64,000 nucleotides of DNA, from NCBI RefSeq assembly GCF_029894425.1, contig NZ_JARXYJ010000001.1, forward strand, positions 8,018,501-8,082,500, read 5' to 3'. This stretch comes from Streptomyces sp. SAI-127 (GTDB lineage Bacteria > Actinomycetota > Actinomycetes > Streptomycetales > Streptomycetaceae). The position numbers and the translations under genes were made by a program. Shown here in pieces: positions 1 through 8,923 of this stretch. Numbering within the stretch: position 1 is the stretch's first letter; each line of letters opens with the position of its first letter. The notes under the pieces are model-generated. The model worked only from the letters and a program-made list of their open reading frames with translations, ran no database searches and had not been told where the DNA came from.

Positions 1-2809
1 CGTCCCGGAAGAAGCCGGAGATGCGGACCGTGACGTCGATGCGCGGACGGCCGAGCTCGGTCAGGGGAACGACCTCGAAGCCGGTGACCCGCCGCGAGGC
101 CTCGTCCCACACCGGACGGCAGCCCAGCAGCGCGAGGATCTCGGCGATGTCGTCGCCCTGCGTACGCATCGCGGACGTACCCCAGACCGTGAGCCCCACG
201 GACTTCGGGTACTCGCCGGTGTCGGCCAGGTACCGCTGCACGAGCGAGTCGGCGAGCGACTGGCCGACCTCCCAGCTCAGCCTGGACGGAATGGCCTTGG
301 GGTCGACGGAGTAGAAGTTCCGGCCGGTCGGCAGGACGTTGACGAGACCGCGGGTCGGCGAGCCGGAAGGCCCCGCCGGGACGTAACCGCCGTCCAGGGC
401 CTTGAGGATGTGTGCGATCTCGTCCGTCGTACGGGCCAGCCGGGGCACGACCTCGGTGCAGGCGAACTCCAGCACGGCGACGGCCTCGGGGAGTTCGGTC
501 CCGAGGACGTCACGCACGAGACCGGGGACGGCCGTCACGTCCCAGGACACGGCCTCCATGCCCTCCGCGACCCGACGGCACAGCTGCTCCAGCAGATCGA
601 TCGCGTCGGCGGCACTGCGCGCAGGGCCTTCGACGAGGTCGGAGAGCTCGACCGGAACCTTCACCGGCGCACCGGGCTCGGCCAGCAGCTCCTTCTCGAC
701 CAGCCCGAAATGCTCCGCCAGCGAAGCCCGCAGCCCCGGCAGGGCGTTCGCCTGCCCGCCCCACACCTGCGAGGCGCGCAGCACGGCGAGCACCAGGTTG
801 ACCCGGGCCTCGTCGACCGGACCGCCGCCGAGGATGTGCAGCCCGTCCCGGATCTGCACGTCCTTGATCTCGCACAGATAGCCGTCGATGTGCATGACGA
901 ACTCGTCGAACGCCGCGTCGTCCGGCTGCTCGTCCACATGCAGGTCGTGGTGGAGCTCGGCCGCCTTGACCAGCGTCCAGATCTGGGCGCGCACGGCCGG
1001 AGCCTTGGTCGGGTCCAGGTCGGAGACGAGGGCGTACTCGTCGAGGAGCTGCTCCAGCTTGGCGAGGTCGCCATAGGTGTCGGCCCGCGCCATCGGCGGC
1101 ACCAGGTGGTCGACCACGGTGGCGTGTCCGCGCCGCTTGGCCTGGGTGCCCTCACCGGGGTCGTTGACGATGAAGGGATAGATCAGCGGCAGTTCACCGA
1201 GCACGGCGTCCGGCGCACAACCCCCGCTGAGGCCGAGGCCCTTGCCCGGAAGCCACTCCATCGTGCCGTGCTTGCCCATGTGGACGACCGCGTCGGCGCC
1301 GAAACCGCCTTCCGATGTCGCAGCCTCGAGCCACCGGTACGCGGCCATGTAGTGGTGGGACGGCGGCATGTCCGGGTCGTGGTAGATCGCGATCGGGTTC
1401 TCCCCGAAGCCGCGCGGCGGCTGGATCATCACGACGACGTTCCCGAACTGGAGCGAGGCCAGCACGATGTCGTCCCCGTCGACGTACAGCGAGCCCGGCG
1501 GCTCACCCCACGCGTCCACCATGGCCTGACGAAGCCCCGGCTCCAGCTTGTCGAACCAGGCCCGGTAGTCGGCGAGCGGCACCCGCGCGGGAGCCGACGC
1601 CAGCTGGTCCTCGGTCAGCCACTCGACGTCGTGTCCGCCGGCCTCGATCAGCCGGTGGATGAGCTCGTCGCCGTTGTCGGGGTACCCCTCGACGACGTAC
1701 CCGGCATCCCTGAGCGAGTCCAGCACCCGCACCGCCGAAGCGGGCGTGTCCAGGCCCACGGCGTTGCCGACCCGTGAGTGCTTGGTCGGATACGCGGTGA
1801 AGACCAGCGCGAGCTTCTTCTCGGCGTTCGGCTTGTGCCTCAACTCCGCGTGCCGTACGGCGATCCCGGCGACCCGCGCGGCCCGCTCGGGGTCCGCCAC
1901 GTACACCGGGACGTCGTCGGGCCCCTGCTCCTTGAAGGAGAACGGCACGGTGATCAGCCGTCCGTCGAACTCCGGGATCGCGACCTGCATGGCCGCGTCC
2001 ATGGGGGAGAGGGCGGCGTCCGACTCGTCCCACGCGGCCCTGGACGACGTGAGGCAGAGCCCTTGCAGCACAGGCACGTCGAGGTCGGCCAGCGCCCCGA
2101 TGTCCCACGCTTCCTCGTCACCGCCCGCCGAGGCCTGCGAGGCGTGGGTGCCGCCGGCGGCGAGGACGGTGGCGACGAGGGAGTCGGCCCGGGCGAGGAG
2201 CTCGTAGAGTCCGGCGTCGGCACCGCGCAGTGAACCGCAGTACACGGGAAGGGCGTTGGCGCCCCGCGCCTCGATGGCCTCGCACAGGGTGTCCACGAAG
2301 GCGGTGTTGCCGCTGAGTTCATGGGCCCGGTAGAAGAGCACCCCGACGGTCGGGCGGCCGTTGTCCGGCGCGAGCGGGCCATGGACGCCGTACTCCGGCA
2401 TCTTCTGCGGCTCGGCGAACCCCTCGCCGGTCAGCAGCACGGTGTCGGACAGGAAACGGGCGAGTTCCTCCAGGTTCGCGGGACCGCCCTCGACGAGGTA
2501 CCTGAGCGCCTCGGCCACGACACCGGCCGGTACGGACGACTCGGCCATCAACTCGGCGTCCGGCACGCTCTCTCCGCCGAGCAGCACGGTCGGGACGCCG
2601 GAAGCCTTCAGCGCGGCGAGCCCGTCCTCCCAGGCCCGCTTGCCGCCGAGCAGCCGTACGACGGCGATGTCCGCGCCGTCGAGGAGCGCGGGCAGCTCGT
2701 CCGTGACGTCGATCCGGGTCGGGTTGCCGATCCGGTACTCGGCACCGGAAGCGGCCCGGGCCGCCAGCAGATCCGTGTCGGCGGTGGACAACAACAACAC
2801 TGTGCTCAT
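1..2809 (-). CDS. cobN: Cobaltochelatase subunit CobN (3' end outside window)
   Basis: Large subunit of the aerobic, ATP-dependent cobaltochelatase that inserts cobalt into hydrogenobyrinic acid a,c-diamide during cytoplasmic cobalamin synthesis. About 936 codons are present; the C-terminus lies beyond position 1. The N-terminus opens with a hydrophobic strand (MSTVLLLSTADTDLLAARA) followed by a CobN-type segment reading VVRLLGGKRAWEDG. The ATG at 2809 overlaps the stop of cobQ (ATGA, 2806-2809), so the two are probably translationally coupled. It is the last visible gene of cobD-cobQ-cobN, downstream of a cobalamin riboswitch. A magnesium chelatase H paralogue is the alternative, but the cob context makes CobN much more likely. 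Confidence 0.93.
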   Translation of the reverse strand, partial: MSTVLLLSTADTDLLAARAASGAEYRIGNPTRIDVTDELPALLDGADIAVVRLLGGKRAWEDGLAALKASGVPTVLLGGESVPDAELMAESSVPAGVVAEALRYLVEGGPANLEELARFLSDTVLLTGEGFAEPQKMPEYGVHGPLAPDNGRPTVGVLFYRAHELSGNTAFVDTLCEAIEARGANALPVYCGSLRGADAGLYELLARADSLVATVLAAGGTHASQASAGGDEEAWDIGALADLDVPVLQGLCLTSSRAAWDESDAALSPMDAAMQVAIPEFDGRLITVPFSFKEQGPDDVPVYVADPERAARVAGIAVRHAELRHKPNAEKKLALVFTAYPTKHSRVGNAVGLDTPASAVRVLDSLRDAGYVVEGYPDNGDELIHRLIEAGGHDVEWLTEDQLASAPARVPLADYRAWFDKLEPGLRQAMVDAWGEPPGSLYVDGDDIVLASLQFGNVVVMIQPPRGFGENPIAIYHDPDMPPSHHYMAAYRWLEAATSEGGFGADAVVHMGKHGTMEWLPGKGLGLSGGCAPDAVLGELPLIYPFIVNDPGEGTQAKRRGHATVVDHLVPPMARADTYGDLAKLEQLLDEYALVSDLDPTKAPAVRAQIWTLVKAAELHHDLHVDEQPDDAAFDEFVMHIDGYLCEIKDVQIRDGLHILGGGPVDEARVNLVLAVLRASQVWGGQANALPGLRASLAEHFGLVEKELLAEPGAPVKVPVELSDLVEGPARSAADAIDLLEQLCRRVAEGMEAVSWDVTAVPGLVRDVLGTELPEAVAVLEFACTEVVPRLARTTDEIAHILKALDGGYVPAGPSGSPTRGLVNVLPTGRNFYSVDPKAIPSRLSWEVGQSLADSLVQRYLADTGEYPKSVGLTVWGTSAMRTQGDDIAEILALLGCRPVWDEASRRVTGFEVVPLTELGRPRIDVTVRISGFFRD

Positions 2810-4341
2810 GCGGGCGCTCCCGGTGGAATGAAAGGCAGTCCTTGCGGCGCACCGGACTCGATGAGCCGCCACAGCGCGTCCGTGTCCGCGTGCTGTTCGA
2901 TCAGGTCGCCGAGCCGGTCGAGCTGCTCCTCGCGCAGCGCGGCGAACGAGGTGTGGGGGGCCGGCACGAACCGGCGGCCCGCGGCGGCCGCCACCTCCCG
3001 CAGGAAGGCCCGCCGGAACCCGTCCGACTCCAGCGAGCCGTGCCAGTGGGTCCCCCAGGTCTGGCCGACGCGGCAGCCGTCCAGGCTGTGTCCTTTGTCA
3101 TCAGAGATGAACGCTTCGCCCCCGTGGATGTCGGCGACCCCGTGATGGATCTCGTACCCCGCGACGTGCTCGCCGAGGGCTTCGCCCTCCGGCCGGGTCA
3201 GGGTCTTCTCCCGCGCGAACCGCACCCGCACGGGAAGGACTCCGAGCCCCTCGACGTGCCCCTGCCGGCTCTCGACCTCGTCCTCGATGTGCTCGCCGAG
3301 GATCTGGAAGCCGCCGCAGATGCCGAGCACCGGGCGTCCCTGCGCGGCCCTGGTGACGAGGGCGTCGGCCAGCCCGCGCTCCCGCAGCCACTCAAGTGCC
3401 CGTACGGTCCCACGGGTTCCCGGGATCACGACGAGGTCGGCGTCCGCCAGCTCCTCCGCCCGGTCCACGAACCGCACCACCACACCGGGTTCGGCGGCCA
3501 GGGCGTCCACGTCGGTGAAGTTGGACATCAGCGGAATCGCACAGACGGCGACCCGCAGCACGTCCTCGCCCACCGGAGGGCTCACCGCGGACTCCCGGAC
3601 GGTCCCCCGCAGTGACACCCGCAGCCCGTCCTCCTCGTCGATCCCGAGCCCGTGCCGGAAGGGCAGAACGCCGTAGGTGTGGCGCCCGGTGAGCCCGTGC
3701 AGCATGTCCAGCCCCGGCTCCAGCAGCGAGACGTCCCCCCGGAACTTGTTGACGAGGAACCCGGCGACGAGCGCCTGGTCCTCGGGGGAGAGCAGCGCGA
3801 CGGTCCCGAAGAAGGAGGCGAAGACGCCCCCGCGGTCGATGTCGCCCACGACCAGCACGGGCAGCCCGGCGTTCCGGGCGATCCCCATGTTGACGATGTC
3901 GGTACGCCGCAGGTTGATCTCGGCCGGGCTGCCCGCCCCCTCACAGATCACCGCGTCATACGTGCCCCGCAACTCGCCGAGACAGTCGAGCACGGTCCCG
4001 AGAAGCTGCTGCTGCCGCCCGCCGTGATAGCCGCGTGCGCTCAACTCCCCGACGGGCTTCCCGAGCAGCACGACCTGACTGCTCTGCTCACCACCGGGCT
4101 TGAGCAGCACGGGGTTCATGAGCGCGGTGGGCTCGATGCGGCAGGCCTGCGCCTGCATGGCCTGGGCCCGCCCGATCTCGGCGCCCTCGCGCGTGACGAA
4201 CGAGTTGAGGGACATGTTCTGCGCCTTGAACGGCGCGACCTTCACCCCCTGCCGCACCAGCCATCGGCAGATCCCGGCGGTGACGACACTCTTGCCGGCG
4301 TCCGAGGTGGTTCCGGCGACGAGAAGACCCCCGCCACTCAT
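2806..4341 (-). CDS. cobQ: Cobyric acid synthase CobQ/CbiP
   Basis: Glutamine-dependent amidotransferase that amidates positions b, d, e and g of adenosylcobyrinic acid a,c-diamide. The 511-aa length is normal. An N-terminal P-loop-like ATPase domain has TTSDAGKSVV near residue 11 and the family signature PFKAQNMSLNS near residue 37. The C-terminal class I glutaminase-like domain has GICGGFQILG with the catalytic Cys near 342 and the THWHGS histidine motif near 435. It overlaps cobD upstream and cobN downstream by ATGA. Control is expected from the riboswitch at 5375-5530. Confidence 0.96.
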   Translation of the reverse strand: MSGGGLLVAGTTSDAGKSVVTAGICRWLVRQGVKVAPFKAQNMSLNSFVTREGAEIGRAQAMQAQACRIEPTALMNPVLLKPGGEQSSQVVLLGKPVGELSARGYHGGRQQQLLGTVLDCLGELRGTYDAVICEGAGSPAEINLRRTDIVNMGIARNAGLPVLVVGDIDRGGVFASFFGTVALLSPEDQALVAGFLVNKFRGDVSLLEPGLDMLHGLTGRHTYGVLPFRHGLGIDEEDGLRVSLRGTVRESAVSPPVGEDVLRVAVCAIPLMSNFTDVDALAAEPGVVVRFVDRAEELADADLVVIPGTRGTVRALEWLRERGLADALVTRAAQGRPVLGICGGFQILGEHIEDEVESRQGHVEGLGVLPVRVRFAREKTLTRPEGEALGEHVAGYEIHHGVADIHGGEAFISDDKGHSLDGCRVGQTWGTHWHGSLESDGFRRAFLREVAAAAGRRFVPAPHTSFAALREEQLDRLGDLIEQHADTDALWRLIESGAPQGLPFIPPGAPA

Positions 4342-5279
4342 GCCGTACGCCCCTTCACGAAGGCCCGCGCGGCGACACCGACGCTGAGCGCGAGCAGCCC
4401 GACGCGCCGTGACAGCCGTACGGCGCGCTCGATGTCGTACGTGGCGACGGCGCGCCCTCGCTGATTCAGCACCGGCCGATGCTCGACCCGCCCCGCGTAC
4501 GAGAGGGTCCCGCCGAGCCGGACACCCAGCGCCCCCGCGAACGAGGCTTCGACGGGCCCGGCGTTGGGGCTCGGATGCTGGGGTGCGTCCTCCCGCCAGG
4601 CCCGCACGGCACCCCGCGGACTGTCACCGGCCAGGGCGGCGAGTACGGCGGTCAGCCGCGCCCCCGGCCACCCGGCGAGGTCGTCGAGCCGGGCCGAAGC
4701 CCACCCGAAGCGGCGGTATTCGACCGACTTGTGTCCCACCATGGCGTCGAGCGTGTTCACGGCCCGGAACCCGAGCAGCCCCGGCACTCCGGCGGCGGCT
4801 CCCCACATGAGCGCCCCCACCACGGCGTCGGAGGTGTTCTCGGCGACGGACTCCACGACGGCCCGCGCGATCCCGTCGGCATCGAGTGCCTGAGGATCGC
4901 GCCCACACAGATGCGGCAGCCGGTCCCGGGCCGCCTCGACGTCTCCGGCCTCCAGCGCCCGCCCGATGACCCGGGCCTCCCGCACGAGTGAAGTCCCGCC
5001 CACGACGGCCCAGGTGGCGGCTGCGGTGAGCGCGACGGAAGCGGTACGGGACGGACGTACGACGTTCTCCGCCACGGCACCGAGTCCCACCGCACCGCCC
5101 ACGCACACGGCGGTGTGCAGCGTGCCCCACCCCCGGTGGTCCCGCCACAACACCCGCTCCACGGCGCCCGCGGCCCGTCCGAACGCGGCGACCGGATGCC
5201 CACGACGGGGGTCACCGAGCAGAAGGTCACCGATCAGACCGGCGGCGGAGCCGTACGCGAAGACGCGATCGGCACGCAC
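4338..5279 (-). CDS. cobD: Adenosylcobinamide-phosphate synthase CobD/CbiB
   Basis: Integral membrane enzyme that attaches the aminopropanol arm to adenosylcobyric acid. The 313-aa product begins with a family-like N-terminus (GLIGDLLLGDPRRGHPVAAFGR) and carries the conserved AENTSDAVVGALMWG segment and several hydrophobic helices. It is the first gene of the visible cob operon; its stop overlaps the cobQ start. About 95 nt separate its ATG from the end of the riboswitch aptamer, and a small hairpin (5361-5378) lies in between. Confidence 0.95.
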   Translation of the reverse strand: MRADRVFAYGSAAGLIGDLLLGDPRRGHPVAAFGRAAGAVERVLWRDHRGWGTLHTAVCVGGAVGLGAVAENVVRPSRTASVALTAAATWAVVGGTSLVREARVIGRALEAGDVEAARDRLPHLCGRDPQALDADGIARAVVESVAENTSDAVVGALMWGAAAGVPGLLGFRAVNTLDAMVGHKSVEYRRFGWASARLDDLAGWPGARLTAVLAALAGDSPRGAVRAWREDAPQHPSPNAGPVEASFAGALGVRLGGTLSYAGRVEHRPVLNQRGRAVATYDIERAVRLSRRVGLLALSVGVAARAFVKGRTA

Positions 5280-5374
5280 CGGCTCAGCCGATCGCGGGGT
5301 CGTTCAAGTGCCTGGAACTGCAGGTGGATCGGCAGGCGAGCATCGCGTCATGTCCTCACTCAGGGTGTCCACGC

Positions 5375-5530
5375 CCTGGTTCGACGAGACCGGCGGCGAG
5401 AGTTCCTGGCTCCCGGGGCTACCCACCCCGGTGACAGTGGCGGGACCGCGCCGGATTCGCACCGGCTTCCTCTTCTGCCGCCGTATATGGCTCCGGCAGT
5501 CCACCACGGCCCTTCGAGAGCCGTCAACTT
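5375..5530 (-). promoter_or_regulatory. Cobalamin (AdoCbl) riboswitch
   Basis: Read on the minus strand, the leader contains GAAGCCGGTGCGAATCCGGC (plus 5450-5469), then the B12-box core CCGCCACTGTC (plus 5433-5443), then GAGCCAGGAACTC (around 5398-5412). These match in order the conserved aptamer elements of cobalamin riboswitches. A hairpin with CAGGG/CCCTG arms at 5361-5378 follows and could be part of the expression platform. Boundaries are approximate. Position and strand fit control of cobD-cobQ-cobN; cobalamin binding should repress. Confidence 0.9.
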
Positions 5531-5584
5531 GCTTCTGACCTGCGGCGGGGGAGTGTGCAGAACCCCACATCGCCGGTCATGGAA

Positions 5585-5634
5585 GACGGCCGGGCGGGCA
5601 CGGAACCCGAAGGTTCCGTGCCCGCCCGGCCGTC
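5585..5634 (-). terminator. Long perfect hairpin terminator after the pit unit
   Basis: A 23-bp perfect stem (5585-5607 with 5612-5634) closed by a CGAA tetraloop lies just downstream of the small membrane gene that follows pit and upstream of the cob riboswitch on the same strand. There is no U-tract, as is common in Streptomyces. It likely insulates the phosphate-regulated unit from the cob operon. Confidence 0.85.
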
Positions 5635-5650
5635 GAGTGACGGGGTGCCG

Positions 5651-5872
5651 TCAGGCCACGATCAGATAGATCCCGTATGCCACCGCCGCCGCGCACGCCG
5701 CGAAGCAGGCGTAGGCGCCGGTGACCGCGAGGGCGGCCGAGTCGCCCTGGGCGGTGGCCCGTTCCTGGCGGGACAGGCCCATGATGCCGAGGGTGAACAG
5801 GGCCACGAGGCCCACGGTGACGACGAGGCTGACGCCGAAGACGGAGCCGAGTGCTTCCCAGTCGATCTTCAT
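5651..5872 (-). CDS. Small two-helix membrane protein next to Pit
   Basis: A 73-aa protein with two predicted membrane helices (VSLVVTVGLVALFTLGIMGL near residues 14-33 and AYACFAACAAAVAYGIYLIV near 53-72) separated by a short polar loop (SRQERATAQGD). It follows pit by 26 bp on the same strand and ends before the strong hairpin at 5585-5634, so it is probably co-transcribed with the transporter. No function is recognised; an accessory role for Pit is only an inference from position. Confidence 0.8.
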   Translation of the reverse strand: MKIDWEALGSVFGVSLVVTVGLVALFTLGIMGLSRQERATAQGDSAALAVTGAYACFAACAAAVAYGIYLIVA

Positions 5873-5898
5873 GGTGAGGCTTCCTTAGTACTGCGGGC

Positions 5899-7137
5899 TC
5901 AGACGGCGGCCGGCGGGGCGGCCGGTTCCGTCGTGGCGGGCGGGGCCGGGATCGTGGCGGTGAGGACCTCGGTCACCGTGCCCGCGGGCGGCGGGGTCAC
6001 GGCGGCGATCGCCGTGGTCACCACGCCGGCCGGCTCGTCGGTGTGGTTGACGTTGGACGCGTCCACGACCTCGCGCCGCGAGATCTTCCAGATCGCCGCG
6101 CTGGAGGCGACGAGGAAGACCGCCACGACCGCCGTACCCCAGTCGCCGAGGTCGGTGACCGACTCGGCCAGGGCGCCCACCAGGGCCGCCGCCGGGAGCG
6201 TCAGGCCCCAGGCGACGAACATGCGGGTGGCCGTGGACCAGCGGACGACGCCGCCCTTGCGGCCGAGGCCGGCGCCCATCACCGAACCGGAGACGGAGTG
6301 CGTGGTGGACAGGGAGAAGCCGAGGTGGGACGAGGCCAGGATGACGGTGGCCGCGCTGGTCTGGGCGGCGAAGCCCTGCTGCGGCTGGAGGTCGGTCAGG
6401 CCCTTGCCCATGGTGCGGATGATGCGCCAGCCGCCGAGGTAGGTGCCGAGCGCGATGGCGAGGCCCGCCGAGAGGATGACCCAGGTGGGCGGGTCGGAGT
6501 CGGGCGCGACGACACCGCCGGCGACCAGGGCGAGGGTGATGATGCCCATCGTCTTCTGCGCGTCGTTGGTGCCGTGGGCCAGCGAGACCAGGCCGGCCGA
6601 GGCGATCTGGCCGGTGCGGTAGCCCTTCGCGGCGGCCTTGCCGTCGGCCTTCTTGCCCAGGGTGTAGGAGAGCCGGGTGGCCAGCATGGCGGCGATGCCC
6701 GCGACGATCGGCGCGGCGATCGCCGGGATCAGGACCTTGGTGATGAGCGCGTCGCCGTGGACCGCGCCCATGCCCGCCGAGGCGATGGTGGCGCCGATCA
6801 GACCGCCCATGAGGGCGTGCGAGGAACTGGAGGGCAGGCCCACCAGCCAGGTCAGCAGGTTCCAGAGGATCGCGCCGACCAGGGCGGCGAAGATGACCTC
6901 GGGACGGATGCCGGTCTCGTCGACGAGACCCTTGGAGATCGTGTTGGCGACCTCCACCGAGAGGAAAGCGCCCACAAGGTTGAGCACGGCGGACATGGCC
7001 ACCGCGACCTTGGGCTTGAGTGCACCGGTCGAGATGGTGGTGGCCATCGCGTTGGCGGTGTCGTGAAAACCGTTCGTGAAATCGAACGCGAGTGCGGTTA
7101 CCACCACAATCGCGAGGATCAGCGAGAAGTTTTCCAT
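5899..7137 (-). CDS. pit: Inorganic phosphate transporter, Pit family
   Basis: Low-affinity phosphate (metal-phosphate) permease of the plasma membrane. The 412-aa product has the duplicated PiT signature: FDFTNGFHDTANAMAT near the N-terminus and SLAHGTNDAQKTMGI in the second half, with about ten hydrophobic segments. The C-terminal tail is rich in Ala, Pro and Thr. The start is the ATG at 7137. A PHO box lies about 37-70 bp upstream, predicting PhoP control. A 73-aa membrane protein follows in the same unit. Confidence 0.95.
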   Translation of the reverse strand: MENFSLILAIVVVTALAFDFTNGFHDTANAMATTISTGALKPKVAVAMSAVLNLVGAFLSVEVANTISKGLVDETGIRPEVIFAALVGAILWNLLTWLVGLPSSSSHALMGGLIGATIASAGMGAVHGDALITKVLIPAIAAPIVAGIAAMLATRLSYTLGKKADGKAAAKGYRTGQIASAGLVSLAHGTNDAQKTMGIITLALVAGGVVAPDSDPPTWVILSAGLAIALGTYLGGWRIIRTMGKGLTDLQPQQGFAAQTSAATVILASSHLGFSLSTTHSVSGSVMGAGLGRKGGVVRWSTATRMFVAWGLTLPAAALVGALAESVTDLGDWGTAVVAVFLVASSAAIWKISRREVVDASNVNHTDEPAGVVTTAIAAVTPPPAGTVTEVLTATIPAPPATTEPAAPPAAV

Positions 7138-7173
7138 TTACCCAGGCAATCGTTCGAGGTCATTGGCGCGTTG

Positions 7174-7206
7174 AACGTAGGTAACCTGGATGAACGGAAG
7201 GTGAAC
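7174..7206 (-). promoter_or_regulatory. PHO box (PhoP operator) upstream of pit
   Basis: On the minus strand three adjacent 11-nt units are seen: GTTCACCTTCC (7196-7206), GTTCATCCAGG (7185-7195) and a weaker TTACCTACGTT (7174-7184). The first two match the Streptomyces PHO-box direct-repeat unit closely. A further GTTCAAC lies at about 7170-7176. The site ends 37 bp before the pit ATG. Confidence 0.85.
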
Positions 7207-7290
7207 TGAGGCGGGCCGTGCGGTGACCGGAATCTTCCGCTACGGCTGTGCCGGACCTCTCGGCCCCCGCGCGACCCGTGCGCCCCACGG

Positions 7291-8040
7291 CTACGACCCC
7301 CTGGCGAACCTCCTCAGCTGATTCGCCGACCCGTTGAAGAGATTCTGGTCACCCGGCAGGCTGCCGCTGTTGTCGTACTGCCAGATCGTCCAGTACGACC
7401 ATCCGGCGGGCAGCGCTCCCGTGTCCGCCGAGTTGTAGCGGGCCACCCACAGCGCGTGGTCGGAGGCGAAGGCGCCGCTGCCGCCCGTGCACGTGTTCCA
7501 CCAGTGGGCGGTCGTGTAGATCACCGGACGGCGCCCGGTGAGCCGTTTCACTTCATCGCTGAACGACTTGATCCAGCCGACCAGCTGCGCCTTGGTCATG
7601 CGGTAGCACTTGTGCTTCTTGTCGTACGGGTTGTACTCGATGTCGAGCGCGGGCGGCAGGGTCCAGCCGTCCGCGGTCCAGGCGCCGCCGTTGCGTACGA
7701 AGTGCGCGGCCTGTGTCCTGCCCGACGACTTGTCCGGCAGTGCGAAGTGGTACGCCCCGCGGACTATGCCCGCGTCGCGCGCGCCGTTGTACTGCTGACC
7801 GAAGTGCGGATTGCGGTAGTTGGTGGACTCGGTCGCCTTGACGTAGACGAACGTGGCGCCCTTGGCCCTGGCCTTCCGCCAGTCGACGTCCTTCTGGTGC
7901 GAAGAGACGTCGTGCCCCTTGGGCAGGCTCGCCGCCGAGGCGGGTGTCTCGGCGAGTGCCATGCCTCCCACGGTGAGCGTGGCCACGGACACGGCCAGGG
8001 CGCGGGTTCGGCGACGGGCAGGCTTGCGATCACGGGCCAT
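7291..8040 (-). CDS. Secreted GH25 lysozyme (N-acetylmuramidase)
   Basis: Exported muramidase cleaving the MurNAc-GlcNAc bond of peptidoglycan. The 249-aa product has an arginine-rich N-region, a hydrophobic core (ALAVSVATLTVGGMALA) and a likely cut after ETPASAA. The GH25 fold shows GHDVSSHQ with a catalytic-type Asp near residue 44 and PALDIEYNPY with the DxE pair. The chosen ATG (8040) has GGGGGGA about 4 nt upstream; a longer start at 8067 lacks support. It is a single gene, with a divergent aldolase upstream. Confidence 0.93.
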   Translation of the reverse strand: MARDRKPARRRTRALAVSVATLTVGGMALAETPASAASLPKGHDVSSHQKDVDWRKARAKGATFVYVKATESTNYRNPHFGQQYNGARDAGIVRGAYHFALPDKSSGRTQAAHFVRNGGAWTADGWTLPPALDIEYNPYDKKHKCYRMTKAQLVGWIKSFSDEVKRLTGRRPVIYTTAHWWNTCTGGSGAFASDHALWVARYNSADTGALPAGWSYWTIWQYDNSGSLPGDQNLFNGSANQLRRFARGS

Positions 8041-8158
8041 GTGTCCCCCCGGAATGGCGTCGTGCACAACAAAGCCCAGAGATTACTGGAAGATAATCGA
8101 ATTGCGGGCGATCTCCGGCCAAGCTGTGAGAGAGGGGCGCGTATACGGAAATGCGCCC

Positions 8159-8187
8159 TTTCGTAGCTCGGGCGCGCGCCCTACAGT
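8159..8187 (+). promoter_or_regulatory. Possible promoter for the class II aldolase
   Basis: TTTCGT (8159-8164) and TACAGT (8182-8187) are 17 bp apart and about 47 bp upstream of the ATG at 8234. The -10 is acceptable and the -35 poor. The spacer contains GGGCGCGCGCCC, a perfect 12-bp palindrome that could bind a regulator. Confidence 0.3.
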
Positions 8188-8233
8188 GCCCCGCCCGGAG
8201 GCGATCCGGCGCCACGGCTGGCAGGATCGCGGC

Positions 8234-8923
8234 ATGGCTGAGGAACGGCGGGATCCACGGGACGTACGGGATGTCGGTGCCGAGGAGGCGGACGCCTGGG
8301 GGGAGTTGGTCGACACCGCCCGCAGGACGGTGTCCCACGGACTGGTCGTCGGAACCTCCGGCAACGTCTCGGTGCGCGTCGCGGACACGGTCCTGGTCAC
8401 GCCCTCGGGCGTCCCCTACGACCGCCTCACGCCGGACGACGTCACGGGCGTCGACCTCGACGGCCGACAGGTCCTCGGCAGCCTGGTCCCGACGAGCGAA
8501 CTCCCCATGCATCTCGCCGTCTACCGCAGCACGGACGCCCGTGCGGTCGTCCACACCCACGCCGTGCACGCCACGGCCGTCTCCACGCTCGTGTCCGAGC
8601 TCCCCGCGATCCACTACATGACCGGCGCGCTCGGCGGCGCCGTCCGGGTTGCGCCCTACGCCACCTACGGCACCGACGAGTTGGCCGAGAACATGCTCCA
8701 CGCCCTCGCCGACCGCTCCGCCTGCCTTCTCCAGAACCACGGCACGATCGCCTACGGCAGCACCCTCGCCCAGGCCTACGACCGCACAGCCCAACTGGAA
8801 TGGATGTGCCACCTGTGGCTGACGGCCCGCGCGGTACCGGGCCTGACCCCGAACCTGCTGACGGAGGAACAGGTGGCGGAGGCGGGGGAGCGGTTGCGGG
8901 GGTACGGCCAGCGCGGGGCTTGA
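8234..8923 (+). CDS. Class II aldolase/adducin family protein
   Basis: Metal-dependent aldolase or epimerase of the L-fuculose-phosphate aldolase family, cytoplasmic, 229 aa. Visible family features are GTSGNVSVR near residue 38, TPSGVPYDRL near 54, SELPMH (catalytic Glu), the zinc motif VVHTHAVHAT and a later NHGTIAYG histidine. The ATG at 8234 is chosen because homology begins shortly after and no good ribosome site supports the upstream starts. The substrate cannot be told from sequence; no sugar operon surrounds it. Confidence 0.88.
   Translation: MAEERRDPRDVRDVGAEEADAWGELVDTARRTVSHGLVVGTSGNVSVRVADTVLVTPSGVPYDRLTPDDVTGVDLDGRQVLGSLVPTSELPMHLAVYRSTDARAVVHTHAVHATAVSTLVSELPAIHYMTGALGGAVRVAPYATYGTDELAENMLHALADRSACLLQNHGTIAYGSTLAQAYDRTAQLEWMCHLWLTARAVPGLTPNLLTEEQVAEAGERLRGYGQRGA

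Noticed and set aside
5304..5570. 88-aa minus-strand ORF upstream of cobD
   Set aside because: It coincides with the cobalamin riboswitch aptamer; the conserved bases are RNA-structural and the peptide has no recognisable features.
7291..8067. Longer lysozyme start adding nine residues
   Set aside because: The ATG at 8040 has a strong purine-rich site and begins a normal signal peptide; the upstream residues add a non-signal-like lead.
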